Assembly (NCBI GenBank): GCA_029027825.1
Contig: CP093399.1
Coordinates: 4,216,001 to 4,280,000, forward strand
Length of the DNA stretch: 64,000 bases
Direction of reading: 5' to 3'
From: Rs1 sp029027825
Lineage (GTDB): Bacteria > Pseudomonadota > Gammaproteobacteria > Pseudomonadales > Balneatricaceae
Shown here: piece after piece, positions 8,397 to 16,997 of the stretch
How positions within the stretch are numbered: the stretch's first letter is position 1
Layout: every line of letters begins with the position of its first letter
Made by a program: the position numbers and the translations under genes
Notes under the pieces: model-generated
Told to the model about the DNA's origin: nothing
Databases searched by the model: none
The model's input: only the letters and a program-made list of their open reading frames with translations

Positions 8397-10220
8397 ATGT
8401 GTGGCATAGTAGGAGCGACAACCGAGCGTTCAGTAGCAGAAATATTATTGGAAGGATTACGCCGTCTCGAGTATAGAGGATATGACTCGGCCGGTATGGC
8501 GATTTGGGATGGTCAGCAGCTACAAAGATTGCGCCGCAAAGGTAAAGTACAGCAACTGGTAAACGCCCAGCAAGAAACGCCGTTGACTGGTAACGCGGGG
8601 ATCGCACACACACGTTGGGCAACCCATGGTATTCCAGCGGAACACAACGCGCACCCGCACATGTCGAACCAGCGAATCGCTGTGGTACACAATGGAATTA
8701 TTGAAAATTTTGAGCAATTACGCAGCAGCCTAAAGGCTGATGGATATCAGTTTGACTCACAAACAGATACTGAAGTAATTGCTTACTTACTTGATAGGTC
8801 AATAAATAATGGAATGAGCATCCTAGCGGCAGTGCAGGCATGTACCGTGGAGTTAAAAGGCGCTTTCGCACTGGGCATCATGCATAGCGATTATCCAGGT
8901 CAGCTGATAGCGGCGCGAAAGGGTAGCCCGCTCGTGATAGGCGTTGGGATCGGCGAAAATTTTATCGCTTCAGATCAATTGGCGCTACTACCAGTGACCG
9001 ACAGATTCATGTTTCTAGAAGAGGGTGACATTGCGTTTGTCGATCGGGACAATATCAACATTTGGGACAGTCAAGGAAACACTGCTGAGCGTCCTATCAG
9101 CACTTACGAACACGGTATTAGCGCGGCGGACAAAGGCGAATATAAGCACTATATGCTCAAAGAAATCTACGAGCAGCCGGCGGTTACTGAGGCGGCCTTT
9201 AGTGGCAGAATCATCAACGGTCTAGTGGATGAAAACTGCTTTGGAGCGAACGCCGCCGAGATCTTTAAACAAGTAAAACAAGTGCAAATTATCGCCTGCG
9301 GTACCAGTTATCATGCTGGGCTAGTTGCTAAATATTGGATGGAGTCAATCGCTGGCATCCCAACCCATGTTGAAGTGGCCAGCGAATATAGATACCGTAA
9401 GGTAGTCATCAGTGAGGGAACGCTATTCGTATCCATATCCCAGTCGGGTGAAACTGCAGATACCTTAGCCGCGCTACGCGATGTCAAATCGCAGATTTTA
9501 GCGAGCCTAGCCATTTGTAATGTCCCCGCTAGTTCACTAATTCGCGAATCAGACATCTACCTAATGACCAATGCCGGGCCAGAAATAGGAGTGGCATCGA
9601 CCAAGGCATTCACTACTCAGCTGGTGGCTTTATTGTTGATGACAATCGTCATAGGACGAAAATTCAGTCTCAGCGAAGCGACAGAGCGAGCGCTAGTCGC
9701 CGATCTGCAACAGCTGCCTAAAATTCTCGCCGAGGCGCTGCAAATGGATGTTGCTATAGAAGCGATGGCCGCGCACTTCGCAGAAAAAAATCACTCATTA
9801 TTTTTAGGTCGCGGCCCCCTTTACCCGATCGCGATGGAAGGGGCGTTAAAGCTCAAAGAGATATCCTACATACACGCCGAAGCTTACCCCGCCGGTGAGC
9901 TAAAGCACGGGCCGCTGGCGCTAGTAGATAAAGACATGCCGGTAGTCACGGTGGCGCCAAGCAACGAAATGTTAGAGAAGCTCAAGGCCAATTTGCAAGA
10001 AGTACGCGCCCGAGGTGGTGAGTTATTCATCTTCTGTGCAAGTGCGACGATTGCTGAGGAAGAGGGTTACCACGTATTACACATGCCGGAGATGCCTGAA
10101 ATCCTCGAGGCCATCGTCTATACAATACCGATGCAACTCTTTTCATATCACGTGGCAGTGCTGAAAGGTACAGATGTCGATCAGCCGCGAAACTTGGCGA
10201 AGTCGGTGACAGTGGAGTAG
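8397..10220 (+). CDS. glmS: Glutamine-fructose-6-phosphate aminotransferase (isomerizing)
   Basis: GlmS converts fructose-6-phosphate and glutamine to glucosamine-6-phosphate, the committed step to UDP-GlcNAc. It has 607 residues, close to the 609 of E. coli. The N-terminal Cys2 nucleophile is in MCGIVGA, with HTRWATHG and HNGIIENF in the glutaminase domain. Two SIS domains follow, with CGTSYHAG, SQSGETADTL and EGALKLKEISYIHAEAY. The end, DQPRNLAKSVTVE, is the family signature. AAAGGA lies about 6 bases upstream of the ATG, and an intrinsic terminator follows. Confidence 0.98.
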   Translation: MCGIVGATTERSVAEILLEGLRRLEYRGYDSAGMAIWDGQQLQRLRRKGKVQQLVNAQQETPLTGNAGIAHTRWATHGIPAEHNAHPHMSNQRIAVVHNGIIENFEQLRSSLKADGYQFDSQTDTEVIAYLLDRSINNGMSILAAVQACTVELKGAFALGIMHSDYPGQLIAARKGSPLVIGVGIGENFIASDQLALLPVTDRFMFLEEGDIAFVDRDNINIWDSQGNTAERPISTYEHGISAADKGEYKHYMLKEIYEQPAVTEAAFSGRIINGLVDENCFGANAAEIFKQVKQVQIIACGTSYHAGLVAKYWMESIAGIPTHVEVASEYRYRKVVISEGTLFVSISQSGETADTLAALRDVKSQILASLAICNVPASSLIRESDIYLMTNAGPEIGVASTKAFTTQLVALLLMTIVIGRKFSLSEATERALVADLQQLPKILAEALQMDVAIEAMAAHFAEKNHSLFLGRGPLYPIAMEGALKLKEISYIHAEAYPAGELKHGPLALVDKDMPVVTVAPSNEMLEKLKANLQEVRARGGELFIFCASATIAEEEGYHVLHMPEMPEILEAIVYTIPMQLFSYHVAVLKGTDVDQPRNLAKSVTVE

Positions 10221-10235
10221 CGTTATAAAGCTTAT

Positions 10236-10263
10236 AAAAAGGGTGCTGATAGCACCCTTTTTT
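10236..10263 (+). terminator. Rho-independent terminator after glmS
   Basis: AAAAAGGGTGCT and AGCACCCTTTTTT form a 12-bp stem around a 3-base loop, ending in a T run 16 bases after the glmS stop. A textbook intrinsic terminator. Confidence 0.95.
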
Positions 10264-10718
10264 GGCTTATCAACAGGTGCTAGATTGAGCTGAATTTTAT
10301 TATTGATAATTAAATCTAAAGATTGCGGTGCGGTGCGGTTTCGACTGCGTCGAGTTCATTTCTTTTGGATGGGCTAAAAGAAACCGAACCAAAGAAAATC
10401 CCACCCTACTATTACCGAAAGATCCCTCCACGATTCACTAAATTGACGGCCACTCAGATAGGCTGTCCCTAGCCTAACTGAGCTTTTCGCGACGTCCTGT
10501 CGCTCCACTCGCCAATTTAGCAAATCGCTCCGGCGGCAATACAAGGGGATTGGTAGCTCCGTAGCTATATTGATTATAGGTAAAAATTGTATTAATTCGT
10601 GCAAGGGATCTATAATTATTACGGTTTTCCAGTTAAATTAAATTTGTCATGTAGTAATTTTAGTTTTTAAATGACAAAATCACAGGCATTATTTTTATCA
10701 TAAATTAAAGGAGGCAAA
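10264..10718. other. Intergenic region upstream of the RES operon
   Basis: No gene supported. A loose inverted repeat (TTTCTTTTGG at 10359-10368 and CCAAAGAAA at 10389-10397) sits in the middle. Related ACCAAAG text recurs at about 16653-16668, suggesting a decayed dispersed repeat. The last 100 bases are AT-rich and should hold the promoter of the next operon; the ribosome-binding site AAAGGAGG at 10707-10714 is strong. Confidence 0.5.
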
Positions 10719-11615
10719 GTGATAAATTCTGAACCAGCAACCACTTTAAGCGCTCCTGTTCTAGCTAAATTATTTTCTCCAAGCTTAATAACTCAAGTAA
10801 CAAAATCTTCGAAATCTAGATTCTTGTCCTCGATTGTAAAAGAATCAGGTTTTTTAGAAGTAGGTGAAGCGACGGATACGCTTGGTGACCTATTTGACAT
10901 TGCTTTTAGCCAAATGGAAGCTAGCTATAGGAATGAATACATATATAAAAATGCTATAGCCAACAAAATCCTCCTCGGTAGACATTCATTAAATACAGCA
11001 GCAATGCATACAGAATTTAGAGTTGGCGACAGTAAAGCTGACGTGCTGATATTGAACGGGACATCACATATATATGAAATAAAGACTGAACTTGATTCTC
11101 TTGATCGTCTGGATAAGCAAATTGAAAATTATATGAAATTTGCTGAGTGCGTGACCATTGTGGGGTCAAAGGGACATATTGATAAATTGTGTGCGATTCT
11201 TCCCAGTAGTGTAGGGATATTGGAGCTAACAACAAAAGGGTCCCTTAAAAGCGTCAGAAAATCTGTTTCAAATAGAGAGAATCTGGATAATTCAATAATA
11301 TTTGACTCTTTGCAAATGTCTGAATACACTAAAATTATTAAAAAATTCACCGGATCTATTCCTAGCGTTTCTAATGCGCTCATGTTTAGAGAATGTAAGA
11401 AAATATTCGAAACTCTAGATATTGATCACAGCTATGAACTGGTAGTAAAAACTCTTAAATTAAGAAATATGGATGTTAAAACTAAGGAGTTTATCATGTC
11501 AGTTCCAGTATGTTTGAAAGCTGCTGTTATTGGAATAAAAATGACAAAGGCACAACGTTTAGTTTTATTGGGCTCGTTAAACCAAACTATTTCTGAGTGC
11601 ATGTATAATCCATAA
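10719..11615 (+). CDS. sce7726-like protein with PD-(D/E)XK nuclease-type motif
   Basis: A 298-residue protein resembling the sce7726 family, named after a Sorangium locus and of unknown function. Reading the sequence shows a PD-(D/E)XK-like core: Glu99 (HTEFRVG), Asp108 (SKADVLIL), Glu120-x-Lys122 (YEIKTELD) and Gln134-x3-Tyr138 (QIENY), the last resembling the QxxxY motif of RecB/Cas4-type nucleases. The GTG start has a strong AAAGGAGG ribosome-binding site. It is the first gene of a tight three-gene operon with an sce7725-like protein and a RES/cold-shock fusion. Nuclease activity is inferred from the motif only. AT-rich compared with glmS. Confidence 0.75.
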   Translation: MINSEPATTLSAPVLAKLFSPSLITQVTKSSKSRFLSSIVKESGFLEVGEATDTLGDLFDIAFSQMEASYRNEYIYKNAIANKILLGRHSLNTAAMHTEFRVGDSKADVLILNGTSHIYEIKTELDSLDRLDKQIENYMKFAECVTIVGSKGHIDKLCAILPSSVGILELTTKGSLKSVRKSVSNRENLDNSIIFDSLQMSEYTKIIKKFTGSIPSVSNALMFRECKKIFETLDIDHSYELVVKTLKLRNMDVKTKEFIMSVPVCLKAAVIGIKMTKAQRLVLLGSLNQTISECMYNP

Positions 11616-11629
11616 CATAAGGAAAAGTG

Positions 11630-12583
11630 ATGTATTATCCCTATTTTCGCGGGAAGCAAAATGAACTAATTCTATTACGTGATCATGCACAATTCATATC
11701 CAGATCTGCAGTAATTCCCATCATAGAACCAGTAAAACAAAATTTTAAACCAGTAATTAGGTGCTTAAATTCATTAATTGAATGTGAGGCTGAGTTTGTT
11801 TTTATAATAAATCCCAAGTGTGGGGAGCTGGTTGGAAAAACAGATGTTTTATTAGATGTATTTAGAGAGCACGACTTGTTGTCTTACAAGAAAATGACTT
11901 TGGGCTACATTGTCGATGAAAGCTCTAATCTCTCTGGTCTTGAATTGTTTTCAAAATCACATCCAAACTCAAATATAGCACTGATACATTATGGCTACTT
12001 AAACAGTATTGAATTAAATAAGCTAACATCCAGACTAGGCAATATTACTAAACATGTTTTTATGGAAGACCATGCTAAATTGCGATATCGGAGGAGGTTT
12101 AAGAAGGAGAATAACGATAAAGTACTCATTAGAGATAGTTTTATCAAAAGAGCAAATAGAGAGTATCCGGCATCCGAACTATTCTCTGAACTGCATATTA
12201 CCTATGAAGAAGATGAAAACTGTGATGGGTTCGGGGATTTTTTAATTGCAGGTGAAGAGTTCTCAGAATCTGGCGGTCCTGCTTACGCTGTAGCAATTCA
12301 TCTCACTTATATAGATGGCGATGCTGATAACGATATGTATATAAAACATTATGTGTCAGATCGCAAAAGTACACCTACAGATCCTGGAGGAAAATTTTTA
12401 GAAGCATTAGAAAAACTGTACGAAGATACGAAAATTAACACCAAAATATATAAATCTAATGCTATTGGTGAATTCATAAAGCATTATGACAATAAGCATT
12501 TCCCGGGCTTAGGTGTAGTTAAAAAGCTGTCAATGCAACATCATGTTGAGTTAATGGCATATTTCTTAATTAGGCCGAAATAA
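11630..12583 (+). CDS. sce7725-like protein
   Basis: A 317-residue protein resembling the sce7725 family, usually found next to sce7726-type genes; function unknown. The N-terminus (YYPYFRGKQNELILLRDHAQ, then IIEPVKQNFKP) is the recognisable part and is also reminiscent of the 'beta protein' family of phage and bacterial TIM-barrel-like proteins. I prefer the ATG at 11630 over the GTG at 11627 because AAGGA at 11619-11623 is better spaced for it. It starts 14 bases after the upstream gene and ends 3 bases before the next one, so co-translation is likely. Confidence 0.7.
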   Translation: MYYPYFRGKQNELILLRDHAQFISRSAVIPIIEPVKQNFKPVIRCLNSLIECEAEFVFIINPKCGELVGKTDVLLDVFREHDLLSYKKMTLGYIVDESSNLSGLELFSKSHPNSNIALIHYGYLNSIELNKLTSRLGNITKHVFMEDHAKLRYRRRFKKENNDKVLIRDSFIKRANREYPASELFSELHITYEEDENCDGFGDFLIAGEEFSESGGPAYAVAIHLTYIDGDADNDMYIKHYVSDRKSTPTDPGGKFLEALEKLYEDTKINTKIYKSNAIGEFIKHYDNKHFPGLGVVKKLSMQHHVELMAYFLIRPK

Positions 12584-12586
12584 ACT

Positions 12587-13843
12587 ATGTCTTATTGTTG
12601 TGAAGATTGCTTTGATGATAGCTATTTACGAGGCCATATACGAGTACACTCGACTACAACTGGTAATTGTTCTATTTGCCTGGGGCAAGGTAATCAACTG
12701 TTATTAGCCACATCATTGTTGGATGTTTTTTCGCCAGTTCTAGATTTGTATAGCGAAGTATCTAATAAGAATTCTGGACAAAGTTTGGTCTCTTTGATCC
12801 AAGAAGACTGGGGTATATTTCAAAGTAAAACTAAAAATGTAGCTCAAGAAATTCTTATGCTGATATCCGCTGATTCACTGTATAAGTTTAATAGTTCAAG
12901 TTTTTATGAAAGAAACTATACTCTTGAGCAGGATTATAACGAAGTAAATTGGGTTGATTTTCAGAACGAGATAAAGCATGAAAACCGTTACTTTTCTAAA
13001 TTATTTTCGCATCAAGATCAAATCGAATTAAAAAAAATTCTACCCTATGTCTCATCAGAGATGGTAGCTGATTCACAATGTTTTTATAGAGCAAGAATAA
13101 ATGAAGACGGCATAGAACCATTTCCTCTTAAAGAGATGGGAGCACCACCTTCACAAAAAGCTACCGCAGGTCGAGCAAATCCTTTTGGAATATCGTACTT
13201 GTATGTAGCTTCTAATCCCAGCACAGCTATTGCAGAAACCAGACCACACAAAAAAGCACAAGTATCAGTTGCTACACTTTCGATAATTAATACTTTGAAG
13301 TTGGTCGATTTGAGGGATCCTAAAGCAACTGTTTCTCCATTCAGGCTATCGGAAAGTCAGTTAAAAAAGGCACATGCCAGTATAAGTTTATTGATTACAC
13401 TAGGAGAAGAGTTAACAACACCGGGTGCTCCAAACCAGGCCAATTTAGAATATTTGTCTAGTCAGTATATTTGTGAATTGATAAAATCAGATGGATATGA
13501 AGGTGTTATATATAAAAGTTCCTTGGGTGATGGTGATAATTATGCCGTTTTTGCTGACCAGAGGTTGAATATAGACTGTGTTACTACCCATAGTGTTAAC
13601 GATATAAATATTACTCACGTAGAAAACAGCCTGCCATCTAGTAAAAGCGACGGTACAGTAAAATGGTTTAATGACGCGAAAGGTTTTGGTTTTATCGAGC
13701 AAGATGGTGGAAACGATGTATTTGTGCATTTTAGTTCTATTACCGGTGAAGGCTTCAAAACTTTAACGGAAGGACAGAAAGTCGAATTTTCAGTAACTCA
13801 AGGGGAAAAAGGACCTCAAGCTGAAAATGTTGTAGTTATATAA
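12587..13843 (+). CDS. Zinc ribbon - RES domain - cold-shock domain fusion protein
   Basis: A 418-residue protein with three parts. Residues 1-40 hold two Cys pairs (C5xxC8, C28xxC31), likely a zinc ribbon, leading into a helical segment like the HEPN/RES N-terminal domains. Residues about 163-335 form a RES domain with its three namesake residues: Arg168 (YRAR), Glu217 (AETRP) and Ser311/312 (YKSS). Known RES toxins degrade NAD+. Residues 354-418 are a full cold-shock domain with RNP1 (KGFGFI) and RNP2 (VFVHFSSI), preceded by a Ser/Pro-rich linker. The frame is continuous through the joint. It is the last gene of the operon, 3 bases after the previous stop. An NADase acting with a nucleic-acid-binding module is inferred, not shown. 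Confidence 0.8.
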   Translation: MSYCCEDCFDDSYLRGHIRVHSTTTGNCSICLGQGNQLLLATSLLDVFSPVLDLYSEVSNKNSGQSLVSLIQEDWGIFQSKTKNVAQEILMLISADSLYKFNSSSFYERNYTLEQDYNEVNWVDFQNEIKHENRYFSKLFSHQDQIELKKILPYVSSEMVADSQCFYRARINEDGIEPFPLKEMGAPPSQKATAGRANPFGISYLYVASNPSTAIAETRPHKKAQVSVATLSIINTLKLVDLRDPKATVSPFRLSESQLKKAHASISLLITLGEELTTPGAPNQANLEYLSSQYICELIKSDGYEGVIYKSSLGDGDNYAVFADQRLNIDCVTTHSVNDINITHVENSLPSSKSDGTVKWFNDAKGFGFIEQDGGNDVFVHFSSITGEGFKTLTEGQKVEFSVTQGEKGPQAENVVVI

Positions 13844-13908
13844 TACACAGCTCTCAATTGAGCCTCCGGGTTCCTTGCATAGTCGCCGGATCGACAGGCA
13901 GACTTTGT

Positions 13909-13947
13909 AAATCGGGTCGTAAAAGATGACAGCCCCTCATTATTACC
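13909..13947 (+). repeat. Imperfect 39-bp direct repeat, copy 1
   Basis: AAATCGGGTCGTAAAAGATG followed by a C-rich then TTATT tail, matched imperfectly by the copy at 14577-14616 in the same orientation. The two copies bracket the gene debris and the 14-bp hairpin, suggesting a boundary of an inserted or decayed unit. Confidence 0.5.
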
Positions 13948-14021
13948 TATTAACAACATCTGTTATTAATAGGTGAAAAGTCCTAAATAATCGTTACGCA
14001 TTGCAAAAAATTGAGTAACAC

Positions 14022-14195
14022 TTGTCTCTTGGGAACTTAGAGTTTGATTATTGTTGGCTAACGAAACAGCTACCTACTGAACTTTTTAGTGTAAGTGAAA
14101 GCACTATTGAAAAATACATATCCACTTATGATAAAGAACTAAAATTTAATGGATATAAATTATTGCGAGGGATTAATTTTAGGAAGTTCAAATAG
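14022..14195 (+). pseudogene. Short gene fragment with helix-turn-helix-like end
   Basis: An open stretch of 57 codons with no start codon context and a stop in frame just upstream (14016). The translation includes ELFSVSESTIEKYISTYDKE and ends GYKLLRGINFRKFK. The pattern looks like a DNA-binding helix-turn-helix segment of a larger regulator or phage-type antirepressor, but the family is not certain. Given the surrounding repeats and lack of a ribosome-binding site I treat it as a remnant. Codon 1 is given as TTG only to mark the frame. Confidence 0.4.
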
Positions 14196-14200
14196 TTAGG

Positions 14201-14232
14201 CTATGGTACCGTAACTGATTACGGTACCATAG
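14201..14232. other. Perfect 14-bp inverted repeat with 4-base loop
   Basis: CTATGGTACCGTAA (14201-14214), loop CTGA, then TTACGGTACCATAG (14219-14232). It starts 5 bases after the remnant frame's stop. There is no T run, so it is not a typical terminator. It could be a hairpin end of a mobile element or a protein-binding site. Confidence 0.7.
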
Positions 14233-14816
14233 TATCCGTTATTGGAGTGTTTGATTTTAGAACAACGCTAAATTTCGCCATGCTACTCACCGAGAGTGAA
14301 AAAGGAAACTAATATAATTAATATGGGACACTCGAATTTAAATACTACTAAATTCAATTACAGCAGTATTTACAATGCATAAAAACGTAATTTCAGAAAA
14401 AAACTCCAGCGCTATTCATTTTCTACTACGGAGCCGCCAATCTTCTTGTTTTGCCGCAGGAGCAACAGACTTACTTCGTGCTCCTACAAATTCTAAGTAC
14501 CGATATCCCTGTCGGCAACGTCGCGGAGAACAACATTGAGTCAGGAATAGTGAACTTGAGCGGCCATTAGTTTTTCAAATCGGGTTGTAAAAGATAACTA
14601 CTCCTGATTATCCCCCACACCAGCCCCCGAAATACATCTAGTAATGGCGTCTAACGATCTCCACTTAAAGATAAAAATAAACCCTCCCTAGACTAGAAGC
14701 CCGAGCGAGAACAGATTAAGCTCCTAGCATGCAAAATCGATGTCAATTATCCTTTGCCTAATATTGTTTTAAGGGCGAATAAACCATTTAGTCTGTGATG
14801 TTATAAGGAAGCGGCA
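14233..14816. other. Intergenic debris before the EamA transporter
   Basis: No gene is supported. A short open stretch near 14510-14570 (GNVAENNIESGIV, then a stop) might be a transposase-like remnant, but this is too short to assign. It ends in the second copy of the 39-bp direct repeat. The last 60 bases hold the ribosome-binding site AAGGA at 14805-14809. Confidence 0.4.
14577..14616 (+). repeat. Imperfect 39-bp direct repeat, copy 2
   Basis: AAATCGGGTTGTAAAAGATA followed by a CTCCTGATTATCC tail, the partner of the copy at 13909-13947 about 670 bases upstream. Same orientation, several mismatches. Confidence 0.5.
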
Positions 14817-15716
14817 GTGCAAATAATTGTTAGTAAGTTGCGTGGTAACAGCCACCTACAAGGGATTGTCTATATGTTGGTGGCGATGTTCGCGCTGGCA
14901 ACCATGGATGCTGTTGCCAAGTATTTAGTGCATGACCGCTATGATCCAGTACAGATATTGGCGATGCGCGGCTGGATCATTCTGATTGTGATGTTGATCT
15001 ATTACAGCACTCGCAAGCGGCTTTATAAACTAAAACCTACTAAGCCGCTTTCGCAAATGGCGCGTGGCGCGTTTGGATTTTTAGCGCCTTATTTCTTTTT
15101 TAAATCTCTGCAAATCTTACCGTTAGCGGATGCCACGGTGATTTTTTTCAGTTCGACCTTTATGGTGACAGCGCTATCTGCTTTGGTGCTCAAAGAAAAG
15201 GTTGGGTGGCATAGATGGTCAGCGGTAGTGGTGGGTTTTATTGGAGTAATAATTGCCATGAACCCAGAGGGCGAAGGCGATTTAATAGGTTACCTTTACT
15301 GCCTGCTTGGCAGCATTTCTTACTCGGTACTGTTTATCTCAGGCCGCTGGCTGTCGCGCACTGAGTCTGTAGATTCATTGGTTTTTGGTTTTAACCTTAG
15401 TCTGACGATCGTGGGTACAATGCTAACGCCTTGGGTGTATCAGAGTATCCAGCTTGCCGATTTTTGGCCGATTATTGCCTTCTCTGCTCTGGCTCTTATC
15501 GGGCATTTTTTCATTACTCATGCCTTTAGCTTGTCTGATGTGGCTGTTATCGCTCCACTGGAGTACACGGCACTAATATGGGCAGTGCTGTGGGGGTATT
15601 TGATTTGGGCCGATGTGCCCAACCAGCAAGTGATATTAGGTGCGGCAATTATTATTGGCTGCGCGTTGTTTGTAGTGTATCGAGAGGCGAGAGCGGCACG
15701 GGTGACAAAAGTCTAG
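14817..15716 (+). CDS. EamA/DMT-superfamily transporter
   Basis: A 299-residue inner-membrane protein with ten predicted hydrophobic helices and the two internally repeated EamA halves. The first half begins around VYMLVAMFALATMDAVAKYL, with the typical LPLADATVIFFSSTFMVTAL segment; the second half has SLSDVAVIAPLEYTALIWA near its end. DMT transporters export or exchange small metabolites such as amino acids; the substrate cannot be read here. The GTG start is supported by AAGGA about 8 bases upstream. It is followed by a TSUP permease on the same strand with a 124-base gap. Confidence 0.9.
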   Translation: MQIIVSKLRGNSHLQGIVYMLVAMFALATMDAVAKYLVHDRYDPVQILAMRGWIILIVMLIYYSTRKRLYKLKPTKPLSQMARGAFGFLAPYFFFKSLQILPLADATVIFFSSTFMVTALSALVLKEKVGWHRWSAVVVGFIGVIIAMNPEGEGDLIGYLYCLLGSISYSVLFISGRWLSRTESVDSLVFGFNLSLTIVGTMLTPWVYQSIQLADFWPIIAFSALALIGHFFITHAFSLSDVAVIAPLEYTALIWAVLWGYLIWADVPNQQVILGAAIIIGCALFVVYREARAARVTKV

Positions 15717-15840
15717 TAAAGACGAAGCTCTCTAAGGATAGTAGGCTGCAAAGCATCTTGGCGGGAATAATTGTAATTTTGACAGTAGGCTGGCATTTTT
15801 TGATTTATGATGCAGGTTGCTTTTTTAGGTATGGTAGATC

Positions 15841-16593
15841 ATGGAAATAACTTTTTTAGAAGCCTTGCTGCTGATCATTGTCGGCTTACTCGGTGGCATC
15901 ATCAACACTTTAGCAGGAGGGGGCTCTAATCTTACTATGCCCGCACTGATGGTGATGGGCTTACCTGCAGATGTTGCCAATGCCACTAACAGGCTGGGAG
16001 TTTTCTTGCAGGCGTTGACCGGTACCGTTAAATTTAATCAAAAAGAGATGTTGCCTAAAGATGATTTAAAAGCGATTTTAATACCCAGTCTAATGGGTGG
16101 CTTACTCGGTGCTGTTGCGGCAGCATGGTCGCCCGTGTGGCTGCTCAAACCTATGCTATTAGGTACGATGCTCTGCGTGGCTGGTGGTATGTTAATTTGG
16201 CCAAACATGATACCTGATGATAATAGTGGCGCCAGCAAAGTCAGCGACAGCCGCTGGGGTTTTTGGGGGCTGCTAGTTGCCGGTATATACGGAGGCTTTG
16301 TGCAGGCGGGTGTTGGTTTTGTGTTATTGGCAGTATTATCGGGTTGTTTACGCTACGATCTAGTGCGCGCCAATGCCCTAAAATTACTTTGTACTATAGG
16401 TTTTACGCTGGTGGCGCTACTGGTGTTCATCGTCCACGATTTAGTGAATTGGTATTACGGTCTGATTTTGTCAGTGGGCTTTATCGGCGGTGCGCTGATT
16501 GGTGTTAAAATGGCGATTAAAGCTTCGGTAAAAACCATGCGCCGCGCTATGTTTGGGCTGACTTTAGTCGCCTGTGTCGCTGTCTATATATAA
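15841..16593 (+). CDS. TSUP-family (TauE/SafE) membrane permease
   Basis: A 250-residue inner-membrane protein with about eight hydrophobic helices, of the TauE/SafE (PF01925) type. The diagnostic N-terminal stretch is GLLGGIINTLAGGGSNLTMP, followed by ANATNRLGVF, and the duplicated motif in the second half is GIYGGFVQAGVGF. Family members export sulfite, sulfoacetate or related organic acids; the substrate here is unknown. It lies downstream of an EamA transporter on the same strand. Confidence 0.92.
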   Translation: MEITFLEALLLIIVGLLGGIINTLAGGGSNLTMPALMVMGLPADVANATNRLGVFLQALTGTVKFNQKEMLPKDDLKAILIPSLMGGLLGAVAAAWSPVWLLKPMLLGTMLCVAGGMLIWPNMIPDDNSGASKVSDSRWGFWGLLVAGIYGGFVQAGVGFVLLAVLSGCLRYDLVRANALKLLCTIGFTLVALLVFIVHDLVNWYYGLILSVGFIGGALIGVKMAIKASVKTMRRAMFGLTLVACVAVYI

Positions 16594-16994
16594 CTAGTGT
16601 AAAATCTACTGCTTGCTGCCATCCCCCTTACCTCATCCTGTGGCCAAAAAACGGAACCAAAGACGATCCTTACCATTCATGGCGCCGCAAAATTGCTTAT
16701 ATAGACGTTGGTATTTAGAATTTTCAGGAACACAACGTTTGGCAGTCACTCCGCTTCGTCAATTCAGTTAATAGCTTCGTAGTGAGCTTCGTGTCAGATT
16801 GCTTTTTTCTTCTGAAAATTACGCTTCTTGGCGAGCTTAATTAGTTGCTTGGTGTTGAGTAATCGTAAAAAGTGAATATCCCTCGTTAGATTATTTATTA
16901 TGGGTTGATTATCTAGGTATTTATAACGGTGATTACTATGTTGAGATGTGATAAAATTCAGCATATATAGTATATTCAAGAAGAAAAGGAACCG
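16594..16994. other. Intergenic region upstream of the broken fic gene
   Basis: A 401-base gap. A GGAACCAAAG string at about 16655 recalls the one near 10385. A minus-strand open stretch at 16794-17018 is rich in Lys, Leu and Asn but has no ribosome-binding site and overlaps the fic start, so it is not called. The AT-rich text at 16930-16980 likely contains the fic promoter. Confidence 0.45.
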
Positions 16995-16997
16995 TTG

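Noticed and set aside
10374..10604. Minus-strand open frame upstream of the RES operon
   Set aside because: No ribosome-binding site or recognisable content; lies in repeat-like intergenic DNA.
10641..10685. Pho-box-like sequence before the RES operon
   Set aside because: The 7-mers are not 11 bases apart, unlike the three accepted Pho boxes.
15578..15850. 90-residue frame across the EamA-TSUP junction
   Set aside because: Overlaps the end of the EamA gene in another frame and lacks a start signal.
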